A DNA stretch of 46,243 bases. Source: Sulfurimonas sp. (GTDB lineage: Bacteria > Campylobacterota > Campylobacteria > Campylobacterales > Sulfurimonadaceae). Position 1 is the first letter of the stretch, and each line of letters starts with the position of its first letter. A program made the position numbers and the translations under genes. Under the pieces are notes generated by a model. It was not told the DNA's origin and searched no databases. It saw nothing but the letters and a program-made list of their open reading frames with translations. The stretch covers positions 1 through 46,243 of the forward strand of contig JAURYA010000048.1 in assembly GCA_030654155.1 (NCBI GenBank), written 5' to 3'. Positions 28,055-39,597 of this stretch are shown here, in pieces.

Positions 28055-30387
28055 CTGATTCCTATTCCCAACTCATTTTTAAGTGCATTTAAAATCGCAT
28101 CCATAGAATTTGTTATATCATCCTCTTCTAATGTCTTTTCAAACGACTGAAGAACAAAACGGATAGACAAACTCATATTATCACCAAGAGATGCATCGCT
28201 ATATTTATCTACGGGATAGAAGCGTACCAGTTCTTTAGTAGCGGATGAGTCTATTACACTCTTAACATTTTCATAACTCATCTCTTTTGGCATTACAATA
28301 CTTAAATCTCTAAAAGATGCCTGATATTTTGAAGTCTGTTTTGCTGTTTTTAAACTACAAGGCAATTTTTCAAAATCCAATTCACACATATATGTCACAT
28401 CTAAATCATAGCTCTCTTGCACGTTTGGATGAACACGGAACAACTCCCCCACAACTTCACCGCAAATTAATACTTTAGCAGACTGAAAAGGGTGTGAGAG
28501 GGTATGTCTAGTCTCAAACTTACTCAGTTCAAATGCTCCTATAATATCAGAAACCTTCTGAGCAAAAAAAGCAAAATCTACTTTTGCAGGTTTTCCGGAG
28601 TTAGATAAACCATCAGGCTCTCTGTCTCCACAAAAAAGTATTGCCATCTTTAAAGACTCTTCTCTTTGGGAGTTAAATACCGAACCGACTTCAAAAAGCT
28701 TCACAGACGAATAGCCATTTTTACTGTTATTGGATGCAGCTTTGAGCAAGCCCGTAAGTAGTGTAGATCTAAGCGTGTCCAGTGTATTTACGATAGGGTT
28801 CAGTAACTCTTTACTCTCATCAATAGTTTCAAATTCAAACTCTTGAAGCACTTTCTTTTCGTCAAAAACAAAATGAACAGACTCAAAAAAGCCGCTATAA
28901 GCCGCTTTATGTCTGTATGTTTGTCTCTTTTTGTATCTGTTATAATCATCGCCGAGTCTATTGTCTTCTGTAAAAGTGAATGGTTTTGACGGAATATTGT
29001 CAATGCCGACCAAACGAACAATCTCCTCAACTATATCCTGTCTATTGGATATATCATGTCTAAATTTTGGAACAGAAATTACAAAACTGTCGGCTGATGA
29101 TTTTGTTGTATTAAAACCTAAATTTTTAAGTATTTTTGTTATCTTTGCTTTGTCTATATTTGCACCGATTATCTCATCTATCTCTTTTTTGCTAACGCTT
29201 ATCATTTTATCATCATGCGGCTCGCCAAGCTCAATTGTACCGCCAAAAACTGTAGAATCAGAGTTCGATTCAACAATACTGATACAATAATCCAAACCTT
29301 GATCCAAATCCGGCTCACTGCCCCTTGAGCTTCTATAATAGACAGTTCCGGCAGGTATCTTATTTTCTTGCATTTTTTTAGATATAACATCCGGCGGAAT
29401 ATAGGTAGCCTCAATTAAAACGGTACCTTCGCTGTAAGAGACCTTAGAATCATCAGCTTGAATTACTCCAACGATGGAAGCTTTTTTATCTTTTGACATA
29501 ATTGATGCGAAACCATTCTCATCTTTGCATAGTGACGCTTTTGCCATAGTCTCATTTTGCGCACAGAAAAAATCAAAACCGTATGCTCTTATAATAACGC
29601 CGCTGCTATGAGTTGCGTAGAGAATAAGTGACTCTATGTCTGTTTCTCTCTTATCTTCTATTTGCGCAAGTCTAAGCTTTATTACAAACGGCAGATTTAA
29701 GTTTTTTAGATCTATTGCTTTATATCTGATATTTACATCCAGATTGTTCTCATGAGATAACGTTAAAATTCGCCCTATTCCGACTCTTTTATCTTCATCC
29801 TCTTTTTTGTTTCTCTCTCTTAGAGGCTTGTCAAAGGCTGCACTCAAATCTCTTGCAATACCCCTAATACTTAAACAATCGCCGCGATTTGCAGTTAATT
29901 CTATCTCAATTATGTCGTCGCTAAATATATAATTTGTAGAAACTTCTTCACCTATCTTGTATTTTCCGATACTACTGTCTAGTTCAATGATTCCATCCTG
30001 GACATCTCCTAAACCAATCTCTTTTGCAGAGCATATCATACCCTCCGACTCAGCGCCGCGAAGTTTTACAGGTTTAATAACCATGCCATCGGGCATAACA
30101 GCACCTACGGTTGCAACAACAACATCTAGTCCAGCTCTGACATTTGAGGCACCGCAAACTATCTGACGCGTGCTTGCTCCGATATCTACTTGGCAAATAT
30201 TTAGTTTATCCGCTTCTGGATGTTTTTGGCAATCTAAAATTCTGCCGAATACTATTTTTTGGGGAATTTTATAAGTTGAAACGCTGTCTACTTCTAAGCC
30301 TATTGAGTTTAGTGTTTTTACTAATTTATCGGTAGATATCGCACTTAAATCTATCCACTCGTTTAACCAACTTTTAGTAACTATCAT
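28051..30387 (-). CDS. pheT: Phenylalanyl-tRNA synthetase beta subunit
   Basis: [13 protein letters not shown], tRNA-bd domain [24 protein letters not shown]5 and FDX-ACB domains; 778 aa. Confidence 0.95.
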   Translation of the reverse strand: MIVTKSWLNEWIDLSAISTDKLVKTLNSIGLEVDSVSTYKIPQKIVFGRILDCQKHPEADKLNICQVDIGASTRQIVCGASNVRAGLDVVVATVGAVMPDGMVIKPVKLRGAESEGMICSAKEIGLGDVQDGIIELDSSIGKYKIGEEVSTNYIFSDDIIEIELTANRGDCLSIRGIARDLSAAFDKPLRERNKKEDEDKRVGIGRILTLSHENNLDVNIRYKAIDLKNLNLPFVIKLRLAQIEDKRETDIESLILYATHSSGVIIRAYGFDFFCAQNETMAKASLCKDENGFASIMSKDKKASIVGVIQADDSKVSYSEGTVLIEATYIPPDVISKKMQENKIPAGTVYYRSSRGSEPDLDQGLDYCISIVESNSDSTVFGGTIELGEPHDDKMISVSKKEIDEIIGANIDKAKITKILKNLGFNTTKSSADSFVISVPKFRHDISNRQDIVEEIVRLVGIDNIPSKPFTFTEDNRLGDDYNRYKKRQTYRHKAAYSGFFESVHFVFDEKKVLQEFEFETIDESKELLNPIVNTLDTLRSTLLTGLLKAASNNSKNGYSSVKLFEVGSVFNSQREESLKMAILFCGDREPDGLSNSGKPAKVDFAFFAQKVSDIIGAFELSKFETRHTLSHPFQSAKVLICGEVVGELFRVHPNVQESYDLDVTYMCELDFEKLPCSLKTAKQTSKYQASFRDLSIVMPKEMSYENVKSVIDSSATKELVRFYPVDKYSDASLGDNMSLSIRFVLQSFEKTLEEDDITNSMDAILNALKNELGIGIR

Positions 30388-31385
30388 TGAAACTGCTCCA
30401 GCAACTTAATATCTCCCTCAAAGAGTGAACGAAGATCTCCTATTTGATGAATAAGCATCGCAAATCTCTCAACTCCAAGACCAAAAGCATATCCACTGAC
30501 ATTCTCATATTTAACTGCTTCAAAAACATTTGAATCAACAATTCCGCAACCCAAAACCTCAAGCCATCCGGTTTTTGAACAAACTCTGCAGCCACTGCCT
30601 TTACAAAATACACAAGAGATATCTACCTCTGCCGAGGGCTCCGTAAAAGGGAAGAAACTAGGTCTAAAACGAACTTCTACGTCGCCGAACATGTACTTAA
30701 GAAAATCCTCTAAAATAAACTTTAGATTTGCAAAAGATACCTTACCCTCTTCGTCAACCAAAAGCCCCTCAACCTGATGAAACATAGGTGTATGGGTAAT
30801 ATCGTAATCTCTTCTAAAAACTGCTCCCGGAGCTATCATGCGGATTGGCGGTTTTGTGTTCATCATTGTTCTTATCTGAACAGGAGAAGTGTGCGTACGA
30901 AGCAGCATCTCGTCTTTGAAGTAAAAAGTATCCTGCATATCGCGTGCAGGATGATATTTTGGCAAGTTTAGAGCTTCAAAATTGTTAAAATCATCCTCTA
31001 CCATAGTTCCTGTTTTAACTGCAAAATTCATTGAAGAGAAGTACTCTACAATCTTATCCATTGTCTCCATAACAGGATGCAGTGCGCCGCATTCAGGCTT
31101 CTGTCCAAACATAGAAACATCGATTGCCTCTGCCATCATATTTGCTTGCAGTTCTAATGTCTGAAGAGTTATCTTTTTGGCGCTCAACTCATTCATAAGT
31201 GCATTTTTGTGTATATTTAGCTCTTGTGCTATTTTTGATTTCTCTTCATCTGGTGCTTCTTTCATTCTAGCAAATTCTGCTGCTAAAACACCCTTTTTAC
31301 CAAATACAGATATGCGAATCTCTTCGATTCTATCAACACTCTGTGCCACTTTTATTTCGTCATACCATTCTTTCAATAGACTCAC
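30384..31385 (-). CDS. pheS: Phenylalanyl-tRNA synthetase alpha subunit
   Basis: [44 protein letters not shown]. Confidence 0.95.
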   Translation of the reverse strand: MSLLKEWYDEIKVAQSVDRIEEIRISVFGKKGVLAAEFARMKEAPDEEKSKIAQELNIHKNALMNELSAKKITLQTLELQANMMAEAIDVSMFGQKPECGALHPVMETMDKIVEYFSSMNFAVKTGTMVEDDFNNFEALNLPKYHPARDMQDTFYFKDEMLLRTHTSPVQIRTMMNTKPPIRMIAPGAVFRRDYDITHTPMFHQVEGLLVDEEGKVSFANLKFILEDFLKYMFGDVEVRFRPSFFPFTEPSAEVDISCVFCKGSGCRVCSKTGWLEVLGCGIVDSNVFEAVKYENVSGYAFGLGVERFAMLIHQIGDLRSLFEGDIKLLEQFQ

Positions 31386-31500
31386 CCATACTAGAGGAAA
31401 ATACCCTCTTAAATTTTAGGATGATTATAGTCAAAAATAATTTACATACAGCTTCATTTAGCAATTTATATGCTACAATAAATAAAAAAAGAGGCTAATA

Positions 31501-31857
31501 ATGTGTATATTTTGTAAAATTATCAACAAAGAAATACCATCAAATATTATCTTAGAAAACGAGGATTTTTTGGCATTTCACGATATAAATCCAAAAGCTC
31601 CCGTTCATATCTTAGCTATCCCAAAAATACATGTAGATAGTTTCAACGAAGTAACTCCGGAAATTATGAAAAATATGACTAAATTTATACAAGATGTTGC
31701 AAAAGAGATGAGTATTGACAAGAGCGGATACAGGGTTATTACCAATGTTGGTGAAGATGGCGCTCAAGAGGTAAAACACCTCCATTTTCATATATTTGGC
31801 GGAGCTAAACTGTCATGGTCGCACTTAAGCGATGCAGATCCAAAGAGTATGATTTAG
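31501..31857 (+). CDS. HIT family nucleotide-binding protein (HinT-like)
   Basis: MCIFCKIINKEIPSNIILENEDFLAFHDINPKAPVHILAIPKIHV, HLHFHIFGG. Confidence 0.92.
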   Translation: MCIFCKIINKEIPSNIILENEDFLAFHDINPKAPVHILAIPKIHVDSFNEVTPEIMKNMTKFIQDVAKEMSIDKSGYRVITNVGEDGAQEVKHLHFHIFGGAKLSWSHLSDADPKSMI

Positions 31858-31885
31858 AGTTGCCATTATTATGACGGGCAACTCT
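31856..31885. terminator. Perfect 9-bp inverted repeat spanning both stop codons of convergent genes; possible bidirectional terminator
   Basis: AGAGTTGCC-(12 nt)-GGCAACTCT. Confidence 0.45.
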
Positions 31886-32333
31886 CTATCTTACCCATAT
31901 CTATTTTATTTCCGCCACCAGATATCATCTTCTCATTCTCTCTGATTTTAGTGCCGTTATGAGTTATGGAGTAAGTTATGGCAACACCGTCTCTTATGGT
32001 ATTGATTGTTGAGCAGTATGTCTCCAGTGAAGCCATAACCCATCTTGCTGCAATAACATCATCTGCGTCCGAATCAAAACTGTAATCCAGATGAAGAGTG
32101 TTAAACTTTTTCGGGAAATCCTCGTTTCTGGTGGCATCTCCACTTATAACAAAATTTGAAACTGTTTTGCCTTGATTTTTAGGTATTAGAACCATATCTG
32201 TCGCGCTGCATGAGACAATTCCTGACAAAAAATACTCCAGCGGGGATATTTGCGGAGCATCGATTATAAAACTGCTTTTTTCTGTTTTTGCTTCAAACTT
32301 CATCTCGTTTAAATGTGATACAACTACTTTCAA
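31869..32333 (-). CDS. OsmC family protein
   Basis: ISPLEYFLSGIVSCSATDMVLIPKNQG, two conserved Cys (VSCSATD, ETYCSTINTI). Confidence 0.8.
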   Translation of the reverse strand: MKVVVSHLNEMKFEAKTEKSSFIIDAPQISPLEYFLSGIVSCSATDMVLIPKNQGKTVSNFVISGDATRNEDFPKKFNTLHLDYSFDSDADDVIAARWVMASLETYCSTINTIRDGVAITYSITHNGTKIRENEKMISGGGNKIDMGKIESCPS

Positions 32334-32335
32334 AA

Positions 32336-33715
32336 TTATTTCTCCAAGAAGTTTTTAAAATAAGAGAGCTGTTCATCTGTTCTTTGTGTAGATGTTCCGC
32401 CGGCAGAGGTTCTTGCATTCATAGAGTTTTCAATTGACAAAAACGCCAAAACATCTTCGCCGATTCTGCTGTCAATCTCTTGAAGATATTTTAGCTCGAT
32501 ATCGCTCAAATCAATTTTTAGCTCTTCGCTTTTAGCTACCGCTTTTCCTGTAATAAAGTGAGCCTCTCTAAAAGGAATATCACACTTTTGAACCAGATAG
32601 TCAGCTAAATCTGTTGCGCTTAAATGCCCCATCTTGCAAGCGTTACTCATATTGTGAGCCTTAACCTGCATAGTCTTAAGAGCCTCTTTTAGTATTTCTA
32701 GTGAAATCTCAGCAGTCTCAACCGCATCAAAGACGCCCTCTTTATCCTCTTGAGTATCTTTGTTATAAGCAAGCGGGAGTCCTTTCATAACAGTTAGAAG
32801 CCCCATTAAAGAACCATAAACCCGTCCAGTCTTGCCGCGAAGAAGTTCAGGAACATCCGGATTTTTCTTTTGCGGCATTATTGATGAACCTGTCGAGTAC
32901 TCATCGCTAAGTTCAATAAATCTAAACTCATAGCTAGACCACATAACAAGCTCTTCGCTAAGACGTGAGATATGCATCATCATGGTTGAGATGTTGAACA
33001 AAATCTCCAGTGCAAAATCTCTGTCGCTTACCGTATCTAAACAGTTTACACTCACACTGCTAAATCCTAAAAGCTCCGCCGTCATATCTCTGTCAATTTT
33101 ATGCGGAGTTCCTGCAAGCGCCGCACAACCAAGCGGAGAGACGTTGTTTCTCTCATGTGAGCTCTCAAATCTCTCAATATCTCTTTTAAACATTGACAAA
33201 TAAGCGCTTAGATGAAAAGCGAAATTAATCGGTTGCGCATGTTGAAGATGCGTCATCCCAGGAACAAGAGTCTTTGTGTGCTTTGAAGCTATAACTAATA
33301 TCTCATGCATTAAAAGCTTTACGGCACCAGCTATCTCTAAATTTTTACGTAAAACATAACGGCGAAAATCGACCGCAACTTGGTCGTTTCTGCTTCTTGC
33401 CGTATGGAGTTTTTTACCCGCTTCACCAATAATGGCAGTTAATCGTTTTTCAATCCCCATGTGTAGGTCTTCATCCGATATTTTCCACTCAAATTCACCG
33501 GACTCTATCTCCTCTTTTACCTGAGAGAGCCCTTTTGTTATCTGAGATAGTTCATCGGCAGTTAAAATGCCCTGTTTTGCAAGCATTCCAGCATGTGCGA
33601 GAGAGCCCTCGATATCTTCGCGATATAATTTTCTGTCAAACATAATAGAAGCATTAAATTGATCTAAAAGGCTTGATGCACTCGCAGAAAAACGACCTGA
33701 CCACATTTTGTTCAT
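32336..33715 (-). CDS. argH: Argininosuccinate lyase
   Basis: [63 protein letters not shown]. Confidence 0.95.
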   Translation of the reverse strand: MNKMWSGRFSASASSLLDQFNASIMFDRKLYREDIEGSLAHAGMLAKQGILTADELSQITKGLSQVKEEIESGEFEWKISDEDLHMGIEKRLTAIIGEAGKKLHTARSRNDQVAVDFRRYVLRKNLEIAGAVKLLMHEILVIASKHTKTLVPGMTHLQHAQPINFAFHLSAYLSMFKRDIERFESSHERNNVSPLGCAALAGTPHKIDRDMTAELLGFSSVSVNCLDTVSDRDFALEILFNISTMMMHISRLSEELVMWSSYEFRFIELSDEYSTGSSIMPQKKNPDVPELLRGKTGRVYGSLMGLLTVMKGLPLAYNKDTQEDKEGVFDAVETAEISLEILKEALKTMQVKAHNMSNACKMGHLSATDLADYLVQKCDIPFREAHFITGKAVAKSEELKIDLSDIELKYLQEIDSRIGEDVLAFLSIENSMNARTSAGGTSTQRTDEQLSYFKNFLEK

Positions 33716-33806
33716 AATAATTTCCTTGATTTTATTTTATAAAAAGTTATTTAAAAAGTTTGGTATTTTAGCTAAATTAAATGATTTTACAAAGTGAAGA
33801 TAGTAA

Positions 33807-33832
33807 TTCAAGATAGATTTTTCTATCTTGAA
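33807..33832 (-). terminator. 10-bp perfect inverted repeat downstream of the small cytochrome c gene; possible terminator
   Basis: TTCAAGATAG-ATTTTT-CTATCTTGAA; AT-rich, weak U-tract. Confidence 0.4.
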
Positions 33833-33850
33833 ATTATAAAAAAAGAGGGA

Positions 33851-34192
33851 TTAATTACAAGCAGGTACGTTGCCGCTATCGCTCGCATACTCAAATAAAA
33901 AATCTTTCAAATGCTTTGAATTTTTACTATAAATTTTGCTTTCAAAATATTCATGGGACTCTTCCACACCTTTATCGTCACTCTCTAAATGAATTTCGGC
34001 CAATTTTTGACCTTTATCTTTCATAAGGGCACTCCACTCTCTCTTTTTCTTTGTAGCAACAAAAGCCTGCCCTGCCTTATGACATTTAACACATTTTTTT
34101 ACATACTCACTCTGACCCTTATATACTGCCGCATCCACAGTAAGTGAGGTAAATATAAATATAGACAAGATAGAAATTAAAAACTTATTCAT
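33851..34192 (-). CDS. Small periplasmic c-type cytochrome
   Basis: Signal peptide, YVKKCVKCHKAGQ (CxxCH), 113 aa. Confidence 0.75.
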   Translation of the reverse strand: MNKFLISILSIFIFTSLTVDAAVYKGQSEYVKKCVKCHKAGQAFVATKKKREWSALMKDKGQKLAEIHLESDDKGVEESHEYFESKIYSKNSKHLKDFLFEYASDSGNVPACN

Positions 34193-34277
34193 GTGTAAAG
34201 TCCCTTATAATAATGGATTATGTTACATCACTATTTATTATATTAACCTTATAATAAATAAAAAAGACACTAAATTA

Positions 34278-36092
34278 TCACAATTGAAACTTTTCATACA
34301 ATTTTTCACTTAAATCCCAAACTCCTTTGCTCTTTAGCGACTCTACAACACTTAAAGTACAATCTACATCATCAGGCCATCTTCTGTTGAAACCGTCTAA
34401 TATATTTTTATTTGTTCCATCAACTGCGACCATTAATCCTGTAATGAAAATATCTCTTTGCGCATCCATGTTGTTTGTGACTCTCCAAATTAACATATAT
34501 GGATTAAATATATCATTTTTAGCGGCATCTACAAAAATAACAATCCTGATATACATACTTAATTCTACAAGTGCGTCAAAATATTGTTTTACATTTTTTG
34601 TTTTATTTACGGATATTACAGTGATGGGATTATTTGTTCTTCTCATAAATTGATGAAGATTAAGCGCATCTGGAATAATTTTTTTAACTCTTACAAGCAG
34701 CTCTTCATCGCCAAGCAGTTCTGGAGCTTCTACCTTATGTGCCGCTGTTGCATCAATTCCCAACTTTCCGCCAACAAGAGTCTCCGGAGAGGAGTGATCA
34801 AGCGCATCCAAAATTCCCTCGGTTATAAATAGAGATTTTGGTGTAAATCTATCAAGTATATATGCAGTTACGGCTTCATAGCTATCTAATTTAGGAGCTT
34901 TTTCATCTAAAAATATTGCATGTTTGACAAAGCTCATCTGCCCAGCACCCCAAAAAGCGTGCATAAACTGTTTTGCATGCCCTTTATAGTGCGGCTGCAT
35001 CTTTGCTAAAATCAGGTTATGAAAACCTGCATTCTCAGGCATATGATAATCAAGCAAATCTGGTGCGGTTGTTTTTAGGAGCGGAAAAAATATCTTTCCC
35101 GTAGCCCATCCCATATATTTGTCTTCGAGTGGCGGTTTACCGACAACCGTAGCCAAAAACGTGCGCTCTTTTTTCATTGTAATCGCACTGACTTCCATAA
35201 CAGGATATGGCTCTTCTAAAGTATAGTAACCTGTATGATCTCCAAACGGTCCCTCAATTCTCATCTCTGCGGTATCCACCCAACCCTCAATCACATAATC
35301 AACATCATGCGGGATATAGAGCGGAGTTGTTAATGATTTTACAAGTTTTGCGGGCTCTTTTTTAATAAGTCCGTACATTAACAGCTCATTAACGCCATAA
35401 GGAAGAGGAGCGGTCGCGCACCAAGTGTAAAGCGGGTCTCCGCCGATAGCAATGCTGACGGGCATTTTTTTGCCTGCTTTTTGGTACTGATCAAAAAAGT
35501 GTGAAGAGTCTTTATGAATCTGCCAATGCATACCCAAATGATTTTTGTCATACACTTGCAGTCTGTACATTCCAAGGTTTACCATCTCACCATCAAGGCT
35601 CTGCGTATAAACCTGTCCCATAGTTATAAACGGTCCGCCGTCTTGTTCCCATGTAGTAAGAATAGGGAGTTTATAAAGGTCAACACTATCTTCTAAATAT
35701 TTTATCTGCTGACAAGCGCCGACGCCTTTGAGTTTTTTTGGAAATATATTTTTTAGTGAAAAAAGCTCACCTGCCATAGAGAGCTTATTTAAAAAACCCT
35801 CAGGAGGTTTCATATGGAGCAGTTTAGTTATCTCATCGGCAACAGACTCTATTGTTCTGCCAAAAAGAAGTTCACAGCGATTATATGAACCAAAAAGATT
35901 CATAACAACGCTCTCATCAAATTTTACGCCGCTTTTTTTATCAACAACATTGGTAAAGAGCAGTGCTTTGCCGCCATCTTTTTTTTTAACTTCCGCATAC
36001 GCCAAATGAGGAATTTCAAGATAAATATCGAGTTCTATATCAATAACTCTTAGTTCATCATTTTTTTTTAAAAGTTCTATAGTTTTTTTCAT
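34278..36092 (-). CDS. ubiD: UbiD-family decarboxylase
   Basis: GPFGDHTGYYTLEEPYPVMEV, ATVVGKPPLEDKYMGWATGKIFFPLL; 604 aa. Confidence 0.88.
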   Translation of the reverse strand: MKKTIELLKKNDELRVIDIELDIYLEIPHLAYAEVKKKDGGKALLFTNVVDKKSGVKFDESVVMNLFGSYNRCELLFGRTIESVADEITKLLHMKPPEGFLNKLSMAGELFSLKNIFPKKLKGVGACQQIKYLEDSVDLYKLPILTTWEQDGGPFITMGQVYTQSLDGEMVNLGMYRLQVYDKNHLGMHWQIHKDSSHFFDQYQKAGKKMPVSIAIGGDPLYTWCATAPLPYGVNELLMYGLIKKEPAKLVKSLTTPLYIPHDVDYVIEGWVDTAEMRIEGPFGDHTGYYTLEEPYPVMEVSAITMKKERTFLATVVGKPPLEDKYMGWATGKIFFPLLKTTAPDLLDYHMPENAGFHNLILAKMQPHYKGHAKQFMHAFWGAGQMSFVKHAIFLDEKAPKLDSYEAVTAYILDRFTPKSLFITEGILDALDHSSPETLVGGKLGIDATAAHKVEAPELLGDEELLVRVKKIIPDALNLHQFMRRTNNPITVISVNKTKNVKQYFDALVELSMYIRIVIFVDAAKNDIFNPYMLIWRVTNNMDAQRDIFITGLMVAVDGTNKNILDGFNRRWPDDVDCTLSVVESLKSKGVWDLSEKLYEKFQL

Positions 36093-36123
36093 AATTATTC
36101 TTTGATTTTATTTGATAAGGTTT

Positions 36124-37083
36124 TTATAATCTTTGCGGCATTTCATCTTTAAATGCTATCTTTTGTGCACCTATCAATAACTCCAAAGCACCTTTGTCTA
36201 TCATAACCTGAGCCATCTCAAACCCTAAGCCGTCACTTTGTTCAAGATTTCTAACTATTTTCTCTTGCATGATATTTGTACCGTCGGGAAACCCTATCAT
36301 CGCTCTAAAAGTAATTATATTATCATCCATTACGGCATTGCAAGCAACCGGTGCGGAACATCCAGCTCCAATTTTAGATATAAAATCTCTCTCTATTTTT
36401 GTACATGTAAATGTTTTTTCATCTTTAAGACTTAACGCTATCTCTCTTACTTTTTCATTTCCACAAACTATCTCTATTCCAAGAGCAGCCTGCCCCATCG
36501 GAGGTATCATCATATCAAGTGATAATTTCTGGGTATATGGAACATCTTTAAGCAGGTCTAATCTATGAAGACCGATGAACGCCAAAATTATTGCATCATA
36601 TTGACCTTCACCAAGTTTTCTAAGTCTTGTATTTACATTGCCCCTTAAATCTTTTACTCTCAAATCCGGACGACGCTTTAAAAGCTGCATTCTTCTTCTT
36701 AAACTTGTAGTACCTACAACGGCACCTTGCGGCAACTCTTCAAGGCATTTATATTTGTGTGACAAAAAAACATCACTTTGGTCTTGTCTCTGTGTAACCG
36801 CAACCAATTCCAAACCCTCAGGAATATATGTAGGAACATCTTTTAAACTATGTACTGCCATATCGGCTTCGCCTTTTAACATCGCTTCTTCAAGTTCTTT
36901 TGTAAAATGACCTTTCCCGCCAATTAGAGCCAGTGGTTTATCTAGAATTTTATCGCCGTTGCTTACAATTTTATTTAATTCAACCGTAATCTCCGGATAA
37001 GAGGCTTCTATTCTGGCTTTAATGTGATACGCCTGCCAAAGAGCAAGATCTGAAGTTCTCGTCGCTATCGTTAACTTCTTCAT
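36124..37083 (-). CDS. hemC: Porphobilinogen deaminase
   Basis: IATRTSDLALWQA, MAVHSLKDVPT, GTTSLRRRMQL, LRGNVNTRL, IGAGCSAPVAC. Confidence 0.95.
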   Translation of the reverse strand: MKKLTIATRTSDLALWQAYHIKARIEASYPEITVELNKIVSNGDKILDKPLALIGGKGHFTKELEEAMLKGEADMAVHSLKDVPTYIPEGLELVAVTQRQDQSDVFLSHKYKCLEELPQGAVVGTTSLRRRMQLLKRRPDLRVKDLRGNVNTRLRKLGEGQYDAIILAFIGLHRLDLLKDVPYTQKLSLDMMIPPMGQAALGIEIVCGNEKVREIALSLKDEKTFTCTKIERDFISKIGAGCSAPVACNAVMDDNIITFRAMIGFPDGTNIMQEKIVRNLEQSDGLGFEMAQVMIDKGALELLIGAQKIAFKDEMPQRL

Positions 37084-37914
37084 CTATTTTGCCTCTTTAT
37101 ATTTACTTTTTGTTTTATCAATATTTCCGTCAAAGAACATTGTAGGAGTTCCGTTAACCATAAGCGCATCAGCAACTTCCAAATCATTTTTAAAATGCTC
37201 TGAAACCTCTTTTGACATAAGTTCAAACATTTTAATATTTGAGTTCATAACTTTGTTGAACTCTTTTAAAATCACCTCATTGTTCTTCTCTTTTGGATCT
37301 ACATTAACTTTATAGAGGTCAAGAACCACATCTTTTCTCCCCTTTAGCTCAAGCGCTATAGCGGCTTTTACCAGCTCAACAGCGGCTGGGTGAAGCGAAT
37401 CAAGCGGAAAGTGGTAGTAATAGATAGCAAACTTATTCGGCTCTTTTTTCATATACTCTACTGCTTCTGGAACAAATGTTCTGCAAAATGGGCAGAGCGG
37501 GTCTGAAAAAATCACTACTTTATGTTTTGCATTAGGATTGCCATAGATTAAATTTTCTTTTTTATAGTACTCATTTTTAAATGGGAGAGAGACTAAATCA
37601 CTCATGTTTTTACCGCTATCTAAGTCAAACAACTCTTTAGTTACAACTTTACCGTCCGAGAACCAAAGCATTTTTTGAACAACTTGGCGCTTCTCTTTTT
37701 TTAGCATTGCATCCAGTTCAACATAATACGCATTCCAATCCTCATACCCCTTAACTTCGGTTACACTTGTAACTTTAACGTTTATAGATTTTATATTCGG
37801 GTTTGCGCTAAATGTGTCTTTTAAGAATTTTTCAACCGCCGCACTCGAAGCATCCGCTCTTAATAAACTACTTAGTGTAAGTGTTATCGCTAATAATTTC
37901 AACATCAATGACAT
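37084..37914 (-). CDS. Periplasmic thiol:disulfide interchange (DsbA/DsbC-like thioredoxin-fold) protein
   Basis: Signal peptide LLAITLTLSSLLRA, DPLCPFCRTF active site, cis-Pro loop NGTPTMFFDG. Start at 37914 (AAGGA ribosome-binding site) preferred over ORF-track 37944. Confidence 0.82.
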   Translation of the reverse strand: MSLMLKLLAITLTLSSLLRADASSAAVEKFLKDTFSANPNIKSINVKVTSVTEVKGYEDWNAYYVELDAMLKKEKRQVVQKMLWFSDGKVVTKELFDLDSGKNMSDLVSLPFKNEYYKKENLIYGNPNAKHKVVIFSDPLCPFCRTFVPEAVEYMKKEPNKFAIYYYHFPLDSLHPAAVELVKAAIALELKGRKDVVLDLYKVNVDPKEKNNEVILKEFNKVMNSNIKMFELMSKEVSEHFKNDLEVADALMVNGTPTMFFDGNIDKTKSKYKEAK

Positions 37915-38293
37915 CAATATCCTTTTCTCTACTGTTTTTTTCATAATCTGTTTTACATTTTGATTTTACATTATAACGATTAACAAACATAGTCGTAAAT
38001 ACGCTAAATTGTAATAAAATACCTACTATATCTGTTAAAAATCCAGGAGCAATAAGCAAAACTGCTCCAAAGATAGTAAACAGATTGAGGCTCTGAAACT
38101 GTTTCAAATCTATACAGCTGTATGAAACAGCCGTAATATTTTCCCTAAGCGTTGATTTAAAATTCATAAGTATAGCTATGCCAAAAACAGCGCTTAAAAT
38201 AATCTCAAAAAATGTTGCCAGTCCGCCGATTGCCGATGATATATTTACAAAAATTAGAACCTCAAAAAATAGATAAATAAGAAAATAGATCAT
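37868..38293 (-). CDS. fxsA: FxsA-family membrane protein
   Basis: FFEVLIFVNISSAIGGLATFFEIILSAVFGIAILMNF, APGFLTDIVGILLQF. Confidence 0.82.
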   Translation of the reverse strand: MIYFLIYLFFEVLIFVNISSAIGGLATFFEIILSAVFGIAILMNFKSTLRENITAVSYSCIDLKQFQSLNLFTIFGAVLLIAPGFLTDIVGILLQFSVFTTMFVNRYNVKSKCKTDYEKNSREKDIDVIDVEIISDNTYTK

Positions 38294-39597
38294 TATTTTA
38301 CTAATTCCATTATTTTGTCATAAATATTATCTGCGGCTACTGGAATATTCTCTTTTGTTTTTCTATCAAATATTTGAACCAAGCCATTTTCAAGCTCTTT
38401 GCCGATGATAATAGTATATGGAAACCCTATAAGCTCGGCATCTTTCATCTTAAAACCAAATCTCTCTTTTGAATCATCAAGCATAACATCTACGTTTGAA
38501 GCTTTAAGTCTTCCATAAAGCTCTTCGCCTAGGCTAACCTGAGCAGCGTCTTTTATATTTGAAATCATAATATTTACCAAATAAGGCGCAGTCGCTTTTG
38601 TCCAAATACATCCGTTCTCATCATGATTTTGCTCAATAACAGCTGCTACAAGTCTGCTTACGCCTATGCCGAATGTTGCCATCTCAAAAGGCTTTGCCCT
38701 GCCGTTTTCATCACTGAAATTTGCTTCAAGCGCAGCTGAATATTTGGTACCCAGTTGAAAAATATGTCCAACCTCAATCCCCTTTTTAAAATGTAGTTCA
38801 GCTCCACATGAGCAGCGTTTATCGATTTTCAACTCTTGAAGCTCTTCGTAAGATTTTTGATTTAGCGCATCTGTTTGCTCGGCATCAAAAATTGTCTCGA
38901 TATTTGCACCGTAATCACAAGCTTCACATACGACAAGAGTGTCTTCGCCGCTGTTTGCCAAAACATGGAACTCTTTGCTCCCCTCTCCGCCTATTGCTCC
39001 GCTGTCAGCCGCCACTACTCTAAAATCAAGTCCTAGTCTTGTGAAAATCTTTTTATAGGTCTCTTCCATAAGGTGAAACTCTCTTATCATATCTTCCTCT
39101 GAGGAGTGAAAAGAGTATCCGTCTTTCATTAGAAATTCACGGCCTCGCATAAGCCCATATCTAGGTCTTGCTTCATCACGAAACTTGGTGTTTATCTGAT
39201 ACAGATTTAGAGGCAGGTCTTTATAGCTTGTTGCTCTGTTTTTTACCAACTCTACCATAGCCTCTTCGTTTGTCGGACTGAGAACAAACTCGTTTTCATG
39301 TCTGTCTTTTATGCGAAGCATCTCTTTTCCCATAGCCTCAGAACGACCGCTTCTCTCCCATAAGCCGATAGGGGTTACAAAACTAAGTTGTACTTCCAAG
39401 CAGCCGGCATTGTCCAGCTCCTCTTTTACGATAGCTCTGATTTTTTCTAGTACAATCTTTCCCAGCGGCATAAAATTGTAAAGTCCGGCACCTTGTTGAT
39501 TGATAAAACCGCCCCTTATTAAAAATTTATGCGACGGCAGAGTTGCATCTGAGGGCGCCTCTTTTGCCGTGGGTATAAACGTTCTGCTTCTTCTCAA
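38293..39597 (-). CDS. proS: Prolyl-tRNA synthetase lacking the INS editing domain
   Basis: LLSPTNEE-type motifs ([71 protein letters not shown]) in 434 aa; only about 35 aa between NIET and KKGIEVGH. Confidence 0.93.
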   Translation of the reverse strand: MRRSRTFIPTAKEAPSDATLPSHKFLIRGGFINQQGAGLYNFMPLGKIVLEKIRAIVKEELDNAGCLEVQLSFVTPIGLWERSGRSEAMGKEMLRIKDRHENEFVLSPTNEEAMVELVKNRATSYKDLPLNLYQINTKFRDEARPRYGLMRGREFLMKDGYSFHSSEEDMIREFHLMEETYKKIFTRLGLDFRVVAADSGAIGGEGSKEFHVLANSGEDTLVVCEACDYGANIETIFDAEQTDALNQKSYEELQELKIDKRCSCGAELHFKKGIEVGHIFQLGTKYSAALEANFSDENGRAKPFEMATFGIGVSRLVAAVIEQNHDENGCIWTKATAPYLVNIMISNIKDAAQVSLGEELYGRLKASNVDVMLDDSKERFGFKMKDAELIGFPYTIIIGKELENGLVQIFDRKTKENIPVAADNIYDKIMELVK

